27,738 bases of DNA from GCA-003244245 sp035463315 (GTDB lineage Bacteria > Actinomycetota > Actinomycetes > Mycobacteriales > Pseudonocardiaceae), in assembly GCA_035463315.1 (NCBI GenBank), contig DATHTJ010000283.1:1-27738 (forward strand). Reading direction: 5' to 3'. Position 1 is the first letter of the stretch. Every line of letters starts with the position of its first letter. The notes under the pieces were generated by a model, which saw nothing but the letters and a program-made list of their open reading frames with translations, did not search any database and had not been told where the DNA came from. Positions 7,569-14,967 of the stretch are shown here, piece after piece. Position numbers and translations under genes: made by a program.

Positions 7569-9350
7569 GTGCGGGCACGTCGATTCGGCACCGCGCTTGC
7601 CGCGGGGCTGCTGCTCGGAGCGGGTCTGATCACTGGGGCCGCAGCCCCCGCGCAGGCCACGGTGCAGCTGCACCCCCCAGCCAAGACACCGGTGGTGCAA
7701 GGCTACGGCGGAGCGGTGGTCTCAGACACCGCGGAGTCGACGCAGGCTGGCCTGGAGGTGTTGCGCCGGGGCGGGACTGCCGCCGATGCCGCGGTCGCGG
7801 TTGCCGCGACGCTCGGCGTGACCGACCCTTACGTCGCGGGCATCGGCGGCGGCGGCTACTTCGTCTACTACGACGCGCGGACCCACCAGGTGTCCACGAT
7901 CGACGGGCGGGAGACCGCGCCGGCCGCGGCCGGGCCGTCGATGTTCATCGACCCCACGAGCAAGCAGCCACTGGCGTTGCCGGCCGCAGTGACCAGCGGA
8001 CTGTCCGTCGGCGTGCCTGGCATGCTGGCCACCTGGGAGCGCGCGCTACAGCGGTGGGGCCGCTTCGGGCTCGCCGAGAACCTGCGGCCGGCCGAGCGGG
8101 TCGCCGAGCGCGGCTTCGTGGTCGACGCGACATTCCACGAGCAGACGCGGCAGAACGCCAAGCGCTTCGCCCAGTTCGGCTCGACGGCGGCACTGTTCCT
8201 GCCCGGCGGCGCGCCGCCCGCGGTGGGCTCGACGCTGCGCAATCCCGACCTCGCGAAGACGTACCGGGAAATCCGCAAGCGCGGAATCGGTGCGCTCTAC
8301 GGCGGCTCGATCGGCGCCGACCTGGTCGACGCCGTACAGCACCCACCGCTGGCTTCGGACGCCACGCTGGTTGCCAGGCCCGGTCCGATGACGCTGTCAG
8401 ATTTGCGTGCCTACCGCACGCTGGACGCCGACCCCACGCACGTGAGCTACCGCGGCCTCGACGTGTACGGCATGGCGGCATCCTCCAGCGGCGGCATCAC
8501 CGACGGCGAGGCGCTCAACATCCTCGGTAACGTCGACCTGTCCGCGATGAGTGAGGTACAGGCGCTGCACCACTACCTGGAGGCCAGCCGGTTGGCGTTC
8601 GCCGATCGAAACCGGTACCTCGGCGACCCCCGCTATGTGGACGTACCCCAGCAGCAGCTGCTCTCGACGTCTTTCGGCCGCCAGCGTGCCTGCCTCATCG
8701 AGCCGGCAAAGGCCGCCACCAGCCCGGTCGCGCCGGGCGACCTGTCCGCCGGATCGCGTGACTGCACGCCGGTCGGCGCGGGTGTCGGATCACCCGGCCA
8801 AGAGAACCACACCAACCACTTCGTGGTCACCGACCGCGCAGGCAACGTCGTGTCATACACCAACACGATCGAGCAGTTGGGCGGCAGCGGGATCGTGGTT
8901 CCCGGCCGGGGTTTCCTGCTCAACAACGAGCTGACCGACTTCAACTTCGCGCCGACGCAGGGCCGCGCACCCGATCCCAACCTGCCGGCGGCCGGCAAGC
9001 GGCCGCGCTCGAGCATGTCGCCGACCCTCGTGCTGCGCGACGGCCGGCCGTTCCTCGCAGTCGGCTCGCCGGGTGGCGCCACGATCATCACCACCGTGCT
9101 GCAGATCCTGGTCAACCGGATCGACTTCGGCATGAGCCTGCCGGATGCGATCGCCGCACCCCGCGCCTCGCAACGCAACGCCGAGACCACGCAGGCCGAG
9201 CCGGCGTTCATTGCCGCACCCGCCACGCCTGGCCTGGAAGCACTCGGGCACAAGTTCGCGATCAGTGACACCTCGCCGCTGGATCCCACGATCAAGATCA
9301 GTCCGGAGATCGGCGTGGCTTCGGGGCTGGAGTTCCTTCGCGGCGGGTAG
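7569..9350 (+). CDS. ggt: Gamma-glutamyltransferase, secreted
   Basis: N-terminal-nucleophile hydrolase that cleaves or transfers the gamma-glutamyl group of glutathione-like thiols outside the membrane; the precursor self-cleaves into large and small subunits. I start it at GTG 7569: this gives a textbook signal peptide (basic 'MRARRF', a hydrophobic core of about 18 residues, 'APAQA' cleavage site near residue 30) and follows a GGGGGG stretch. An in-frame GTG at 7494 would add 25 residues unlike a signal peptide. The family N-terminus is 'GGAVVSDTAESTQAGLEVLR' and the substrate loop is 'GIGGGGYFVYYD'. The predicted cleavage nucleophile is Thr415 in 'NHTNHFVVTD', followed by the small-subunit 'GFLLNNELTDF' and 'SSMSPTLV'. 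The 593-residue length fits the family. Monocistronic; converges on recG. In mycothiol-producing actinobacteria its physiological substrate is uncertain. Confidence 0.95.
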   Translation: MRARRFGTALAAGLLLGAGLITGAAAPAQATVQLHPPAKTPVVQGYGGAVVSDTAESTQAGLEVLRRGGTAADAAVAVAATLGVTDPYVAGIGGGGYFVYYDARTHQVSTIDGRETAPAAAGPSMFIDPTSKQPLALPAAVTSGLSVGVPGMLATWERALQRWGRFGLAENLRPAERVAERGFVVDATFHEQTRQNAKRFAQFGSTAALFLPGGAPPAVGSTLRNPDLAKTYREIRKRGIGALYGGSIGADLVDAVQHPPLASDATLVARPGPMTLSDLRAYRTLDADPTHVSYRGLDVYGMAASSSGGITDGEALNILGNVDLSAMSEVQALHHYLEASRLAFADRNRYLGDPRYVDVPQQQLLSTSFGRQRACLIEPAKAATSPVAPGDLSAGSRDCTPVGAGVGSPGQENHTNHFVVTDRAGNVVSYTNTIEQLGGSGIVVPGRGFLLNNELTDFNFAPTQGRAPDPNLPAAGKRPRSSMSPTLVLRDGRPFLAVGSPGGATIITTVLQILVNRIDFGMSLPDAIAAPRASQRNAETTQAEPAFIAAPATPGLEALGHKFAISDTSPLDPTIKISPEIGVASGLEFLRGG

Positions 9351-9473
9351 GTGCTCGCTGCCGGAGTACCCACCCGGCGCGGCGGCAGCGCGGCCGGCGT
9401 CGTCTGCCCCATCCGCTGACCTCACCCAGCCGAGCACCGCAACCCCGGCTATAGGAACCTTTTCGCGGTGCCA

Positions 9474-11645
9474 TCACACCTTCTGGAGGAACTGCGCGCG
9501 CTCCTCGTTCAGCAGGTCAGCGGCTAGGCGGGCCAGTGCGGGATGCTCGGTGAGGTCAGGATCGGCCTCGACCAGTTGCTGGGCGACCTCCCGCGCCTGC
9601 CCGATCAGGTCCTCGTCGCGCAGCAGCGACAGCAGCTTGAGCCCGGAACGGCGGCCGGACTGCACCGCGCCGAGCACATCGCCCTCCCGGCGCAGCTCCA
9701 GGTCCAGCCGGGCCAGCTGGAACCCGTCAGCGGTGGCAGCCACGGCGGCCAGCCGCTCCCGGCCAGCGGTGCCTTCCGGGGAGTCAGTCACCAGCAGGCA
9801 CAGCCCGGGATGCGACCCCCGGCCCACCCGGCCGCGCAGCTGATGCAGCTGGCTGACCCCGAACCGCTGCGCGTCCATGATCACCATGACGGTGGCGTTC
9901 GGCACGTCCACCCCGACTTCGACGACGGTGGTGGCCACCAGCACGTCGATCTCGCCGGCGGTGAAGGAACGCATCACGGCGTCCTTCTCCTCCCCGGGCA
10001 GCCGGCCGTGCAGCACGCTCAGCCGCAGCCCGGCCAGCGGGCCCTCGGCGAGCTGCGGAACCAGGTCGAGCACCGCGAGCGGCGGGCGGCCGCCCTCGTC
10101 TCCGCCGCCAGCGTCCTCGCCGGCAGCGTCGTCACCGCCGATCCGCGGGCACACCACGTAGGCCTGCCTACCGGCGGCCACCTCCTCGGTGATCCGCCGC
10201 CAGACCCGGTCCAGCCAGCTGGGCTTCTCCCCGACCGGCACCACCGTGGTGGAAATCGTCGACCGGCCACCCGGCAGCTCACGCAGCGCAGAGACCTCCA
10301 GGTCGCCGTAGACGGTCATCGCGACAGTGCGCGGGATCGGCGTCGCGGTCATCACCAGCACGTGCGGGCTGGTGCCGTCGGCTGCCCTGCCCCGCAACGC
10401 GTCGCGTTGCTCGACGCCGAAGCGGTGCTGCTCGTCGACCACCACCATGCCCAGATCGGCGAAGGACACCCGGTCCTGGATCAGGGCGTGCGTGCCGACC
10501 ACGATCCCCGCCGCACCGCAGGCCGCGTCCAGCAGGGCCTGCTTACGGGTCCGCGCCGGCAACGACCCGGTGAGCAGGACAATCCGGGTAGCCACCTCGG
10601 CGGACCCCAGCTCGCCGGCCTTTCCGAGGTCACCGAGCATCTCCCGCAGGGACCGGGCGTGCTGCGCCGCGAGCACCTCGGTGGGTGCCAGCAGCACCGC
10701 TTGCCGCCCGGCATCGACGACCTGCAGCATCGCCCGTAGCGCCACCACGGTCTTCCCGGACCCGACCTCACCCTGCAGCAGCCGGTTCATCGGGTGCTCG
10801 CCGGCGAGCTCGGCGGCCAGCAGCTCGCCCACCTGCCGCTGCCCCGCAGTCAAGGTGAAGGGCAACGCGACGTCGAACGCGGCGGCCAGCCCACCATCGC
10901 GGCGCGGGCAGGCCGGTGCGGGCCGCAGCGCCGCCTCCTGACGGCGCAGCGCAAGGGTGAGCTGCACCGCCATCGCCTCATCCCACTTCAGCCGGCGCTG
11001 AGCTGCGGCGATCTCGGACCGGTCGTCGGAGCGGTGCACCGCCCGCAATGCAGCACCCAGTCCCGGCAGCCGGTGCTGCGCACGCACGGACTGCGGCAGC
11101 GGGTCCTCCGGGTCGTCCAGGACGTCGAAGACCTGCCGCGCGCAGAGCTGGATCGTCCAGGACGGCAGGTCCTTGGTGGCGGGATAGACCGGGATCAGTG
11201 GCCGGGAGAACTCCGCGAGCTCGCCGGCGTCACCGTCGAGCAGCTGGTACCTCGGGTGGGTGAGCTGCAGGATGCGTTTTTTGCCGTACGTCGTCACCCG
11301 GCCCGCGAACAATGCCTTCCGGCCGGGGGTAAGCGTCTTATCCAGGCGATGCTGGTTGAAGAAGGTGAGGTTGAGCTCGTGGGAGCCGTCCCAGATCACC
11401 GCGTTCTGGATGGTCCCCTTCTTGGTCTGCATCCGCCGCGAGCTGCAGCTGCGGATCTCGGCGACGACCGTGACGTCCTCCCCCGGCGTCAGACCCGCGA
11501 TGGGGGTGAGCTGGCCCTGGTCGGCGTACCGGCGCGGGTAGTGCCGCAACAGGTCACCGACGGTGTGCACGTCCAGCTGCTCGGCCAGCAGAGTCGCCGA
11601 CTTCGCGCCGATCACCCGGTCCAGCGCATCGTCCATCCCGGCCAC
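9474..11645 (-). CDS. recG: ATP-dependent DNA helicase RecG
   Basis: Superfamily 2 helicase that reverses stalled forks and migrates branched recombination intermediates. The 723-residue protein has an N-terminal wedge/OB region (about 45-140, 'DVTVVAEIRSCSSR'). Helicase motifs follow: Walker A 'GEVGSGKT' (292-299), Ia 'PTEVLAAQH' (321-329), DEQH box (404-407) with 'RFGVEQRD', motif III 'MTATPIPRT', and motifs V/VI 'VATTVVEVGVDVPNA' and 'QLRGRVGRG'. All key residues are present. The start is GTG at 11645, three bases after the TGA of the DAK-type gene, with the SD (GGTGGAG) inside that gene's last codons, so translation is coupled. An ATG three codons later (11636) is an alternative. Converges on ggt with a 123-bp gap lacking a convincing hairpin. 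Confidence 0.97.
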   Translation of the reverse strand: MAGMDDALDRVIGAKSATLLAEQLDVHTVGDLLRHYPRRYADQGQLTPIAGLTPGEDVTVVAEIRSCSSRRMQTKKGTIQNAVIWDGSHELNLTFFNQHRLDKTLTPGRKALFAGRVTTYGKKRILQLTHPRYQLLDGDAGELAEFSRPLIPVYPATKDLPSWTIQLCARQVFDVLDDPEDPLPQSVRAQHRLPGLGAALRAVHRSDDRSEIAAAQRRLKWDEAMAVQLTLALRRQEAALRPAPACPRRDGGLAAAFDVALPFTLTAGQRQVGELLAAELAGEHPMNRLLQGEVGSGKTVVALRAMLQVVDAGRQAVLLAPTEVLAAQHARSLREMLGDLGKAGELGSAEVATRIVLLTGSLPARTRKQALLDAACGAAGIVVGTHALIQDRVSFADLGMVVVDEQHRFGVEQRDALRGRAADGTSPHVLVMTATPIPRTVAMTVYGDLEVSALRELPGGRSTISTTVVPVGEKPSWLDRVWRRITEEVAAGRQAYVVCPRIGGDDAAGEDAGGGDEGGRPPLAVLDLVPQLAEGPLAGLRLSVLHGRLPGEEKDAVMRSFTAGEIDVLVATTVVEVGVDVPNATVMVIMDAQRFGVSQLHQLRGRVGRGSHPGLCLLVTDSPEGTAGRERLAAVAATADGFQLARLDLELRREGDVLGAVQSGRRSGLKLLSLLRDEDLIGQAREVAQQLVEADPDLTEHPALARLAADLLNEERAQFLQKV

Positions 11646-11648
11646 GGC

Positions 11649-13292
11649 TCACTCCACCCCGACCAGCAGCACGCTGCCCGGCAGGCCACTGGCATACACC
11701 ACCGCATCGACCTCAGGGTGCGCACTGCGCAGATGCTCGGTCAACACCTCGCCGAAGCCTGCCGGAGCGTCCTGACCGACCAGCACCGTCACCAACTCCC
11801 CGCCTACCGACAGCATCCGCTCCACCAGCCCGCGGGCCGCGGCCAATGGGTCACCCTCGATCAGCACGACCTCGCCGCCGACCATGCCAAGTACATCACC
11901 CAGCTGGCAACGCCCGACCCAGGTCAGCGCGGCTGCGCTGGCCACGGTCAGCTCCCCGCACCGGGTCGCGGCCGCAGCCTCGGTCATGGCCACCAGGTCG
12001 TCGGCCGCGCGCCGGCCGGCGTCATGCACCGCGATCGCCGCCAATGCCTGCACCGGTGACGCAGTCGGCACGACCACCACCTCCTGGCCGGTGTCCCGGG
12101 CGTGGGCGGCCGCGGTCTCCGCGACCCGGGTCGCGGAGACCGGACCCGCCAGCACGGTGACGTGCCTGGCGCGGCTGCCGGCGAGGACCGCGAGCAGCTC
12201 GGTCACGCTGCTGGCGGCGGGGGCGGTGAGTGCGCCCTCGCCTCGGAAAAGTTCAGCCACCCCGGCCCCGGAGACCATGGCAAGCACCGCGTGGCCGGTG
12301 ACGAAGCGGTCCGTCCCGCAGGCTTGGTCGGCACGGGTTTGGTCGGCCCGGGTTTGATCAGCAAAGCGCAGCACGGTGATGCGGTGCGGCCGTCCGGCCC
12401 GGATCCCTGCCTCGATCGCGGCACCGACATCGCAGCAGTGCACGTGCACGTTCCACAGCGCTGCGTCGGCCTCCCCGCCCGAGCTGACGACCGCCACACA
12501 GTCGCCCAGCCCGGCGAGCTCGGCGCGCAACGTGCCGACACTGGCCTCGTCGGTACCGTCGAGCAGGTACATCACCTCGTACTCGTACTCCGTGGACCCG
12601 CTGTCACGGGGGGCTTGCAGCGACCGCGCCGAGCGCGCTGGGACGCTGGCGGCAACCGCGGACCCCACGGTGGACCGTTCGTTGACCACCGTCAGCAGTG
12701 CCTCCAGCAGCACGACCAGCCCCTGGCCGCCCGCGTCCACCACTCCAGCCGCAGCCAGCACGTCGAGCTGGTGAGGGGTTTCGGCCAGTGCACCGGCCGC
12801 GGCGATGGTGGCCGCCGATGCCACCTCGCCGAGTTCGTCGGACGGGACCCCCATGGCCGCCTGCGCCGCGGCGTGGAGCACGGTCAGCACGGTCCCGGAC
12901 ACTGGGTCGGACACCGCGGCCGTGGCCAGCTCGTCGGCCCGGCGAAGCCCCTCCCGCAGCGCTGCGCCATCCAGGGCCGCGCCGACCAGCGCCTCCGCCA
13001 GCCCGCGCAAGACCTGGGACAGGATCACCCCGGAGTTGCCCCGCGCCCCCATCAGCGCGCCGCGAGCCAGCACCGCGACCGTGCTGCCCGGCGGGGCATC
13101 CCGGTCGTCACTGTGAACCCGGAGCACCGCGTCCAACCCGGCCCGCATGGTGGCCAGCAGGTTCGAGCCGGTGTCGGAGTCGGCGACCGGGAACACGTTG
13201 AGCGCGTTGATCTCGTCGCGGTGCGCCGCGAACTCATCGCAGCAGGTGACGGCCCAGCGACGGACCGCCGCCCCATCCAGCGACTGCAACAC
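11649..13292 (-). CDS. DAK2-domain (FakA/YloV-like) kinase
   Basis: 547-residue protein with the length and layout of the fatty-acid-kinase catalytic subunit FakA (B. subtilis YloV). The N-terminal DhaL/DAK2 domain carries the metal-phosphate motif 'NVFPVADSDTGSN' (32-44), then 'RGNSGVILSQVLRG' and 'DAGGQGLVVLLEAL'. The C-terminal half resembles the DAK-phosphatase/FakA C-terminal regions ('EYEVMYLLDG' ... 'VVSSGGEADAALWNVHVH'). In Firmicutes FakA phosphorylates fatty acids held by FakB (DegV family); no FakB is in this window. The gene order with rpmB (divergent) and recG (downstream) is conserved across Gram-positives. The start is GTG with SD GAGGAG 5 bases upstream. An imperfect 15-bp tandem repeat inserts '(T)RADQ' units near residues 310-323. 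The annotation 'dihydroxyacetone kinase' would be misleading. Family firm; substrate inferred. Confidence 0.92.
   Translation of the reverse strand: MLQSLDGAAVRRWAVTCCDEFAAHRDEINALNVFPVADSDTGSNLLATMRAGLDAVLRVHSDDRDAPPGSTVAVLARGALMGARGNSGVILSQVLRGLAEALVGAALDGAALREGLRRADELATAAVSDPVSGTVLTVLHAAAQAAMGVPSDELGEVASAATIAAAGALAETPHQLDVLAAAGVVDAGGQGLVVLLEALLTVVNERSTVGSAVAASVPARSARSLQAPRDSGSTEYEYEVMYLLDGTDEASVGTLRAELAGLGDCVAVVSSGGEADAALWNVHVHCCDVGAAIEAGIRAGRPHRITVLRFADQTRADQTRADQACGTDRFVTGHAVLAMVSGAGVAELFRGEGALTAPAASSVTELLAVLAGSRARHVTVLAGPVSATRVAETAAAHARDTGQEVVVVPTASPVQALAAIAVHDAGRRAADDLVAMTEAAAATRCGELTVASAAALTWVGRCQLGDVLGMVGGEVVLIEGDPLAAARGLVERMLSVGGELVTVLVGQDAPAGFGEVLTEHLRSAHPEVDAVVYASGLPGSVLLVGVE
12324..12363 (-). 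repeat. 15-bp tandem repeat in the DAK-type kinase gene
   Basis: On the plus strand TTGGTCGGCACGGGT (12324-12338) is followed by TTGGTCGGCCCGGGT (12339-12353) and a diverged partial third unit TTGATCAGCA (12354-12363). It is in frame and encodes repeated D-Q-T-R-A units on the minus strand, in a linker between domains. Confidence 0.8.
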
Positions 13293-13432
13293 CGCGGCTC
13301 CTCCTCACCGCCTTCGTGCGGGCTGCGTCGAAGATTACCCATCCCCTGTGATGTCCCCGGTGCGCAGCGGCGTGCACCATCGGGCTACCCTTGCCGCGAA
13401 CCTTCGCGACGAACCCAGAGGGAGTGTCTGAC

Positions 13433-13624
13433 GTGGCTGCCGTGTGCGATGTCTGCGGCAAGGGACCGGGCTTCGGCATGTCGGTCTCGCACTCGCACCG
13501 GCGGACGCACCGCCGGTGGAACGCGAACATCCAAACCGTCCGGGCGAAGATCGGTGCCAGCGCGCGCAAGCGCCTGAAAGTCTGCACCTCCTGCCTCAAA
13601 GCAGGCAAAGTCACCCGCGGCTGA
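13433..13624 (+). CDS. rpmB: 50S ribosomal protein L28 (zinc-ribbon, Cys+ form)
   Basis: 63-residue structural protein of the large ribosomal subunit. It opens 'AAVCDVCGKGPGFGMSVSHS' and contains 'RRWNANIQTVRAK' and 'KRLKVCTSCLKAGKV', diagnostic of bacterial L28. Four cysteines (5, 8, 51, 54) in two CxxC pairs make it the zinc-binding Cys+ paralogue. Actinobacteria often encode a second, zinc-free L28 under Zur control elsewhere. I chose the GTG at 13433 because it has a strong SD (GAGGGAG, about 8-nt spacer) and gives the family-length N-terminus; upstream starts in the same frame add unrelated sequence. It is transcribed alone, divergent from the DAK/recG pair and convergent with ung. Confidence 0.96.
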   Translation: MAAVCDVCGKGPGFGMSVSHSHRRTHRRWNANIQTVRAKIGASARKRLKVCTSCLKAGKVTRG

Positions 13625-13644
13625 CCTGACCGGTTTTTCGCGGC

Positions 13645-13696
13645 CTGGACGCAGACTGTAGCTATTTCGACACCGATTGCTGCAGTCTGCATCCAG
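13645..13696. terminator. Long inverted repeat between convergent rpmB and ung (bidirectional terminator)
   Basis: The 18-nt arm at 13645-13662 (CTGGACGCAGACTGTAGC) pairs with 13679-13696 at 16 of 18 positions across a 16-nt loop. It lies in the 87-bp gap between the rpmB and ung stops. No long T-tract follows, so it would be a U-poor terminator for both genes. Confidence 0.65.
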
Positions 13697-13711
13697 AACG
13701 CGGAAGGGGCG

Positions 13712-14389
13712 TCACGGGAGCGTCCAGTCGACTGGGTCGGCTCCTAAATCCGCGAGCAGGGCATTGGTGCGGCTGAAGGGGCGGGAACCGAAAAATCCGC
13801 GGTCGGCTGACATCGGTGACGGGTGTGCGGACTCGATGCACGGGACGTCGGAAAGCATCGGACCCAGGGTGCGCGCGTCCCGACCCCAGAGGATCGCCAC
13901 CAACGGCTGCGTGGGACGCGCCACCAGGGCACGGATGGCCTGTTCGGTGACCTGCTCCCACCCCTTGCCACGGTGTGACCCCGGCTTTCCGGGCTCGACC
14001 GTGAGTACCCTGTTGAGCAGCAGCACACCGCGCTCGGCCCACGGGCTGAGGTCCCCGGTGGACGGAGTGGGCAGGCCGAGGTCGTCGCTGTACTCCCGGA
14101 AGATGTTCTCCAGGCTGCGCGGTAGCGGCCGCACATCCCGCTCGACCGAAAACGACAGCCCCACCGCGTGACCCGGAGTCGGGTAGGGATCCTGGCCGAC
14201 GATGAGTACCCGGACCTGGTCGAAGGGCTGGACGAACGCCCGCAAGATGTTGGCCCCCGAGGGTAAGTAGCGCCGCCCCGCGGCGATCTCGGCCCGGAGG
14301 AAGTCGCCGGCAGCGGCAACCTGCTCAGCTACCGGGGACAGCGCGCCGGCCCAGCCGGCCTCCACAATGTCGTTCACAGCAGCGGGCAC
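13712..14389 (-). CDS. ung: Uracil-DNA glycosylase, family 1
   Basis: Base-excision-repair enzyme that removes uracil from DNA. The 225-residue reading reproduces family 1 Ung end to end: 'GQDPYP' water-activating loop (Asp67), 'GHAVGLSFSV', 'GVLLLNRVLTV', 'GKGWE', the 'HPSPMS' loop with catalytic His189, and 'GFFGSRPFSRTN' near the C-terminus. I set the start at GTG 14389 because homologues begin a few residues before 'NDIVEAGWAGAL'. The open frame extends 66 codons further upstream, but that part overlaps the GNAT gene and is unlike Ung. The SD at this GTG is weak; a GTG four codons downstream is also possible. It follows the GNAT gene by 22 bp on the same strand and so may be co-transcribed from thiL. 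Confidence 0.96.
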   Translation of the reverse strand: MPAAVNDIVEAGWAGALSPVAEQVAAAGDFLRAEIAAGRRYLPSGANILRAFVQPFDQVRVLIVGQDPYPTPGHAVGLSFSVERDVRPLPRSLENIFREYSDDLGLPTPSTGDLSPWAERGVLLLNRVLTVEPGKPGSHRGKGWEQVTEQAIRALVARPTQPLVAILWGRDARTLGPMLSDVPCIESAHPSPMSADRGFFGSRPFSRTNALLADLGADPVDWTLP

Positions 14390-14411
14390 AGTCCGCGACC
14401 TTATCGAGCGG

Positions 14412-14903
14412 TCATCGGGCGGGCTGCGCCGCCACCGGGAGCAACTTGCCGAAGCATCGGCATCGCGGGCTGCACCGGTACATCCCGAACGGAGAGATCT
14501 CGGTGTAGCCCGATGAGGTATAGAGCCCGATCGCCTCGGGCTGGTGAATCCCGGTCTCGAGCACCAGCCGTCGCTGACCAGCGTCAACGGCCCGGCGCTC
14601 CAACTCGGCGAGCAGGACCCGGGACAGCCCCCGGCCGCGCGCCGCTGGGACCACGTACATCCGTTTCAGCTCGGCATCCCCATCGGCGAAGTCCGGCCCG
14701 GAGTCATGTGCCCGCCAGCCACCGCAGGCCATCGCCACCTCATCGAGGTAGCCCACCACGAAGGTTCCGCGTGACGGCCCGAACTCGCTGACGTCGACCG
14801 GCGTGGCGTCCTCGCCACCGTAACGGCGGACGTATTCCTGCTGTAGTTCGGTGATCAGCCGGCGGACGTCGGGATGGTCGAGGGTCAGCGTCCACAGCTC
14901 CAC
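14412..14903 (-). CDS. GNAT-family N-acetyltransferase
   Basis: 163-residue acetyl-CoA-dependent acyltransferase of unknown substrate. The acetyl-CoA motif A is plain: strand 'AELKRMYVVPAARGRGLSRV' with the R-G-R-G-L pyrophosphate loop, then 'LLAELERRAVDAGQRRLVLE', then motif B 'EAIGLYTSSGYTEISPFGMY'. The C-terminus has three cysteines in 'RCSPRCRCFGK'; the arrangement resembles a short tail found in this GNAT subgroup, but the cysteines look unusual and their meaning is unclear. Start GTG at 14903. It sits between thiL and ung on the same strand; the 57-bp gap to thiL holds the second copy of the stop-codon palindrome, which could uncouple it from thiL. Confidence 0.88.
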   Translation of the reverse strand: MELWTLTLDHPDVRRLITELQQEYVRRYGGEDATPVDVSEFGPSRGTFVVGYLDEVAMACGGWRAHDSGPDFADGDAELKRMYVVPAARGRGLSRVLLAELERRAVDAGQRRLVLETGIHQPEAIGLYTSSGYTEISPFGMYRCSPRCRCFGKLLPVAAQPAR

Positions 14904-14921
14904 GCTGGCAGCCTACGACTG

Positions 14922-14967
14922 CTCGTGAGTGACATCGCGTTCTATAACACCGTTACACACTCACGAG
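14922..14967. repeat. Second copy of the CGTGAGTG...CACTCACG palindrome, between thiL and the GNAT gene
   Basis: The arms CTCGTGAGTG (14922-14931) and CACTCACGAG (14958-14967) are perfect, with TATA near the centre (14943-14946). The right half reads TATAACACCGTTACACACTC, differing at only a few positions from the right half of the 234-285 palindrome; the left inner half has diverged. The thiL stop TGA (14961-14963, minus strand) occupies the same place in the motif as the aminotransferase TGA in copy one. It may terminate or attenuate thiL transcripts. Confidence 0.7.

Noticed and set aside
9351..9473. Terminator between convergent ggt and recG
   Set aside because: Only a 7-bp GCACCGC/GCGGTGC pair with a loop of about 25 nt was found; too weak to call.
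12102..13577. Long plus-strand frame spanning the DAK gene start and rpmB
   Set aside because: It overlaps the DAK2 coding region antisense and L28 out of frame; L28 in the other frame is certain.
14390..14587. Longer N-terminus for Ung (66 more codons)
   Set aside because: These codons overlap the GNAT gene out of frame and do not resemble Ung; the family N-terminus begins near 14389.
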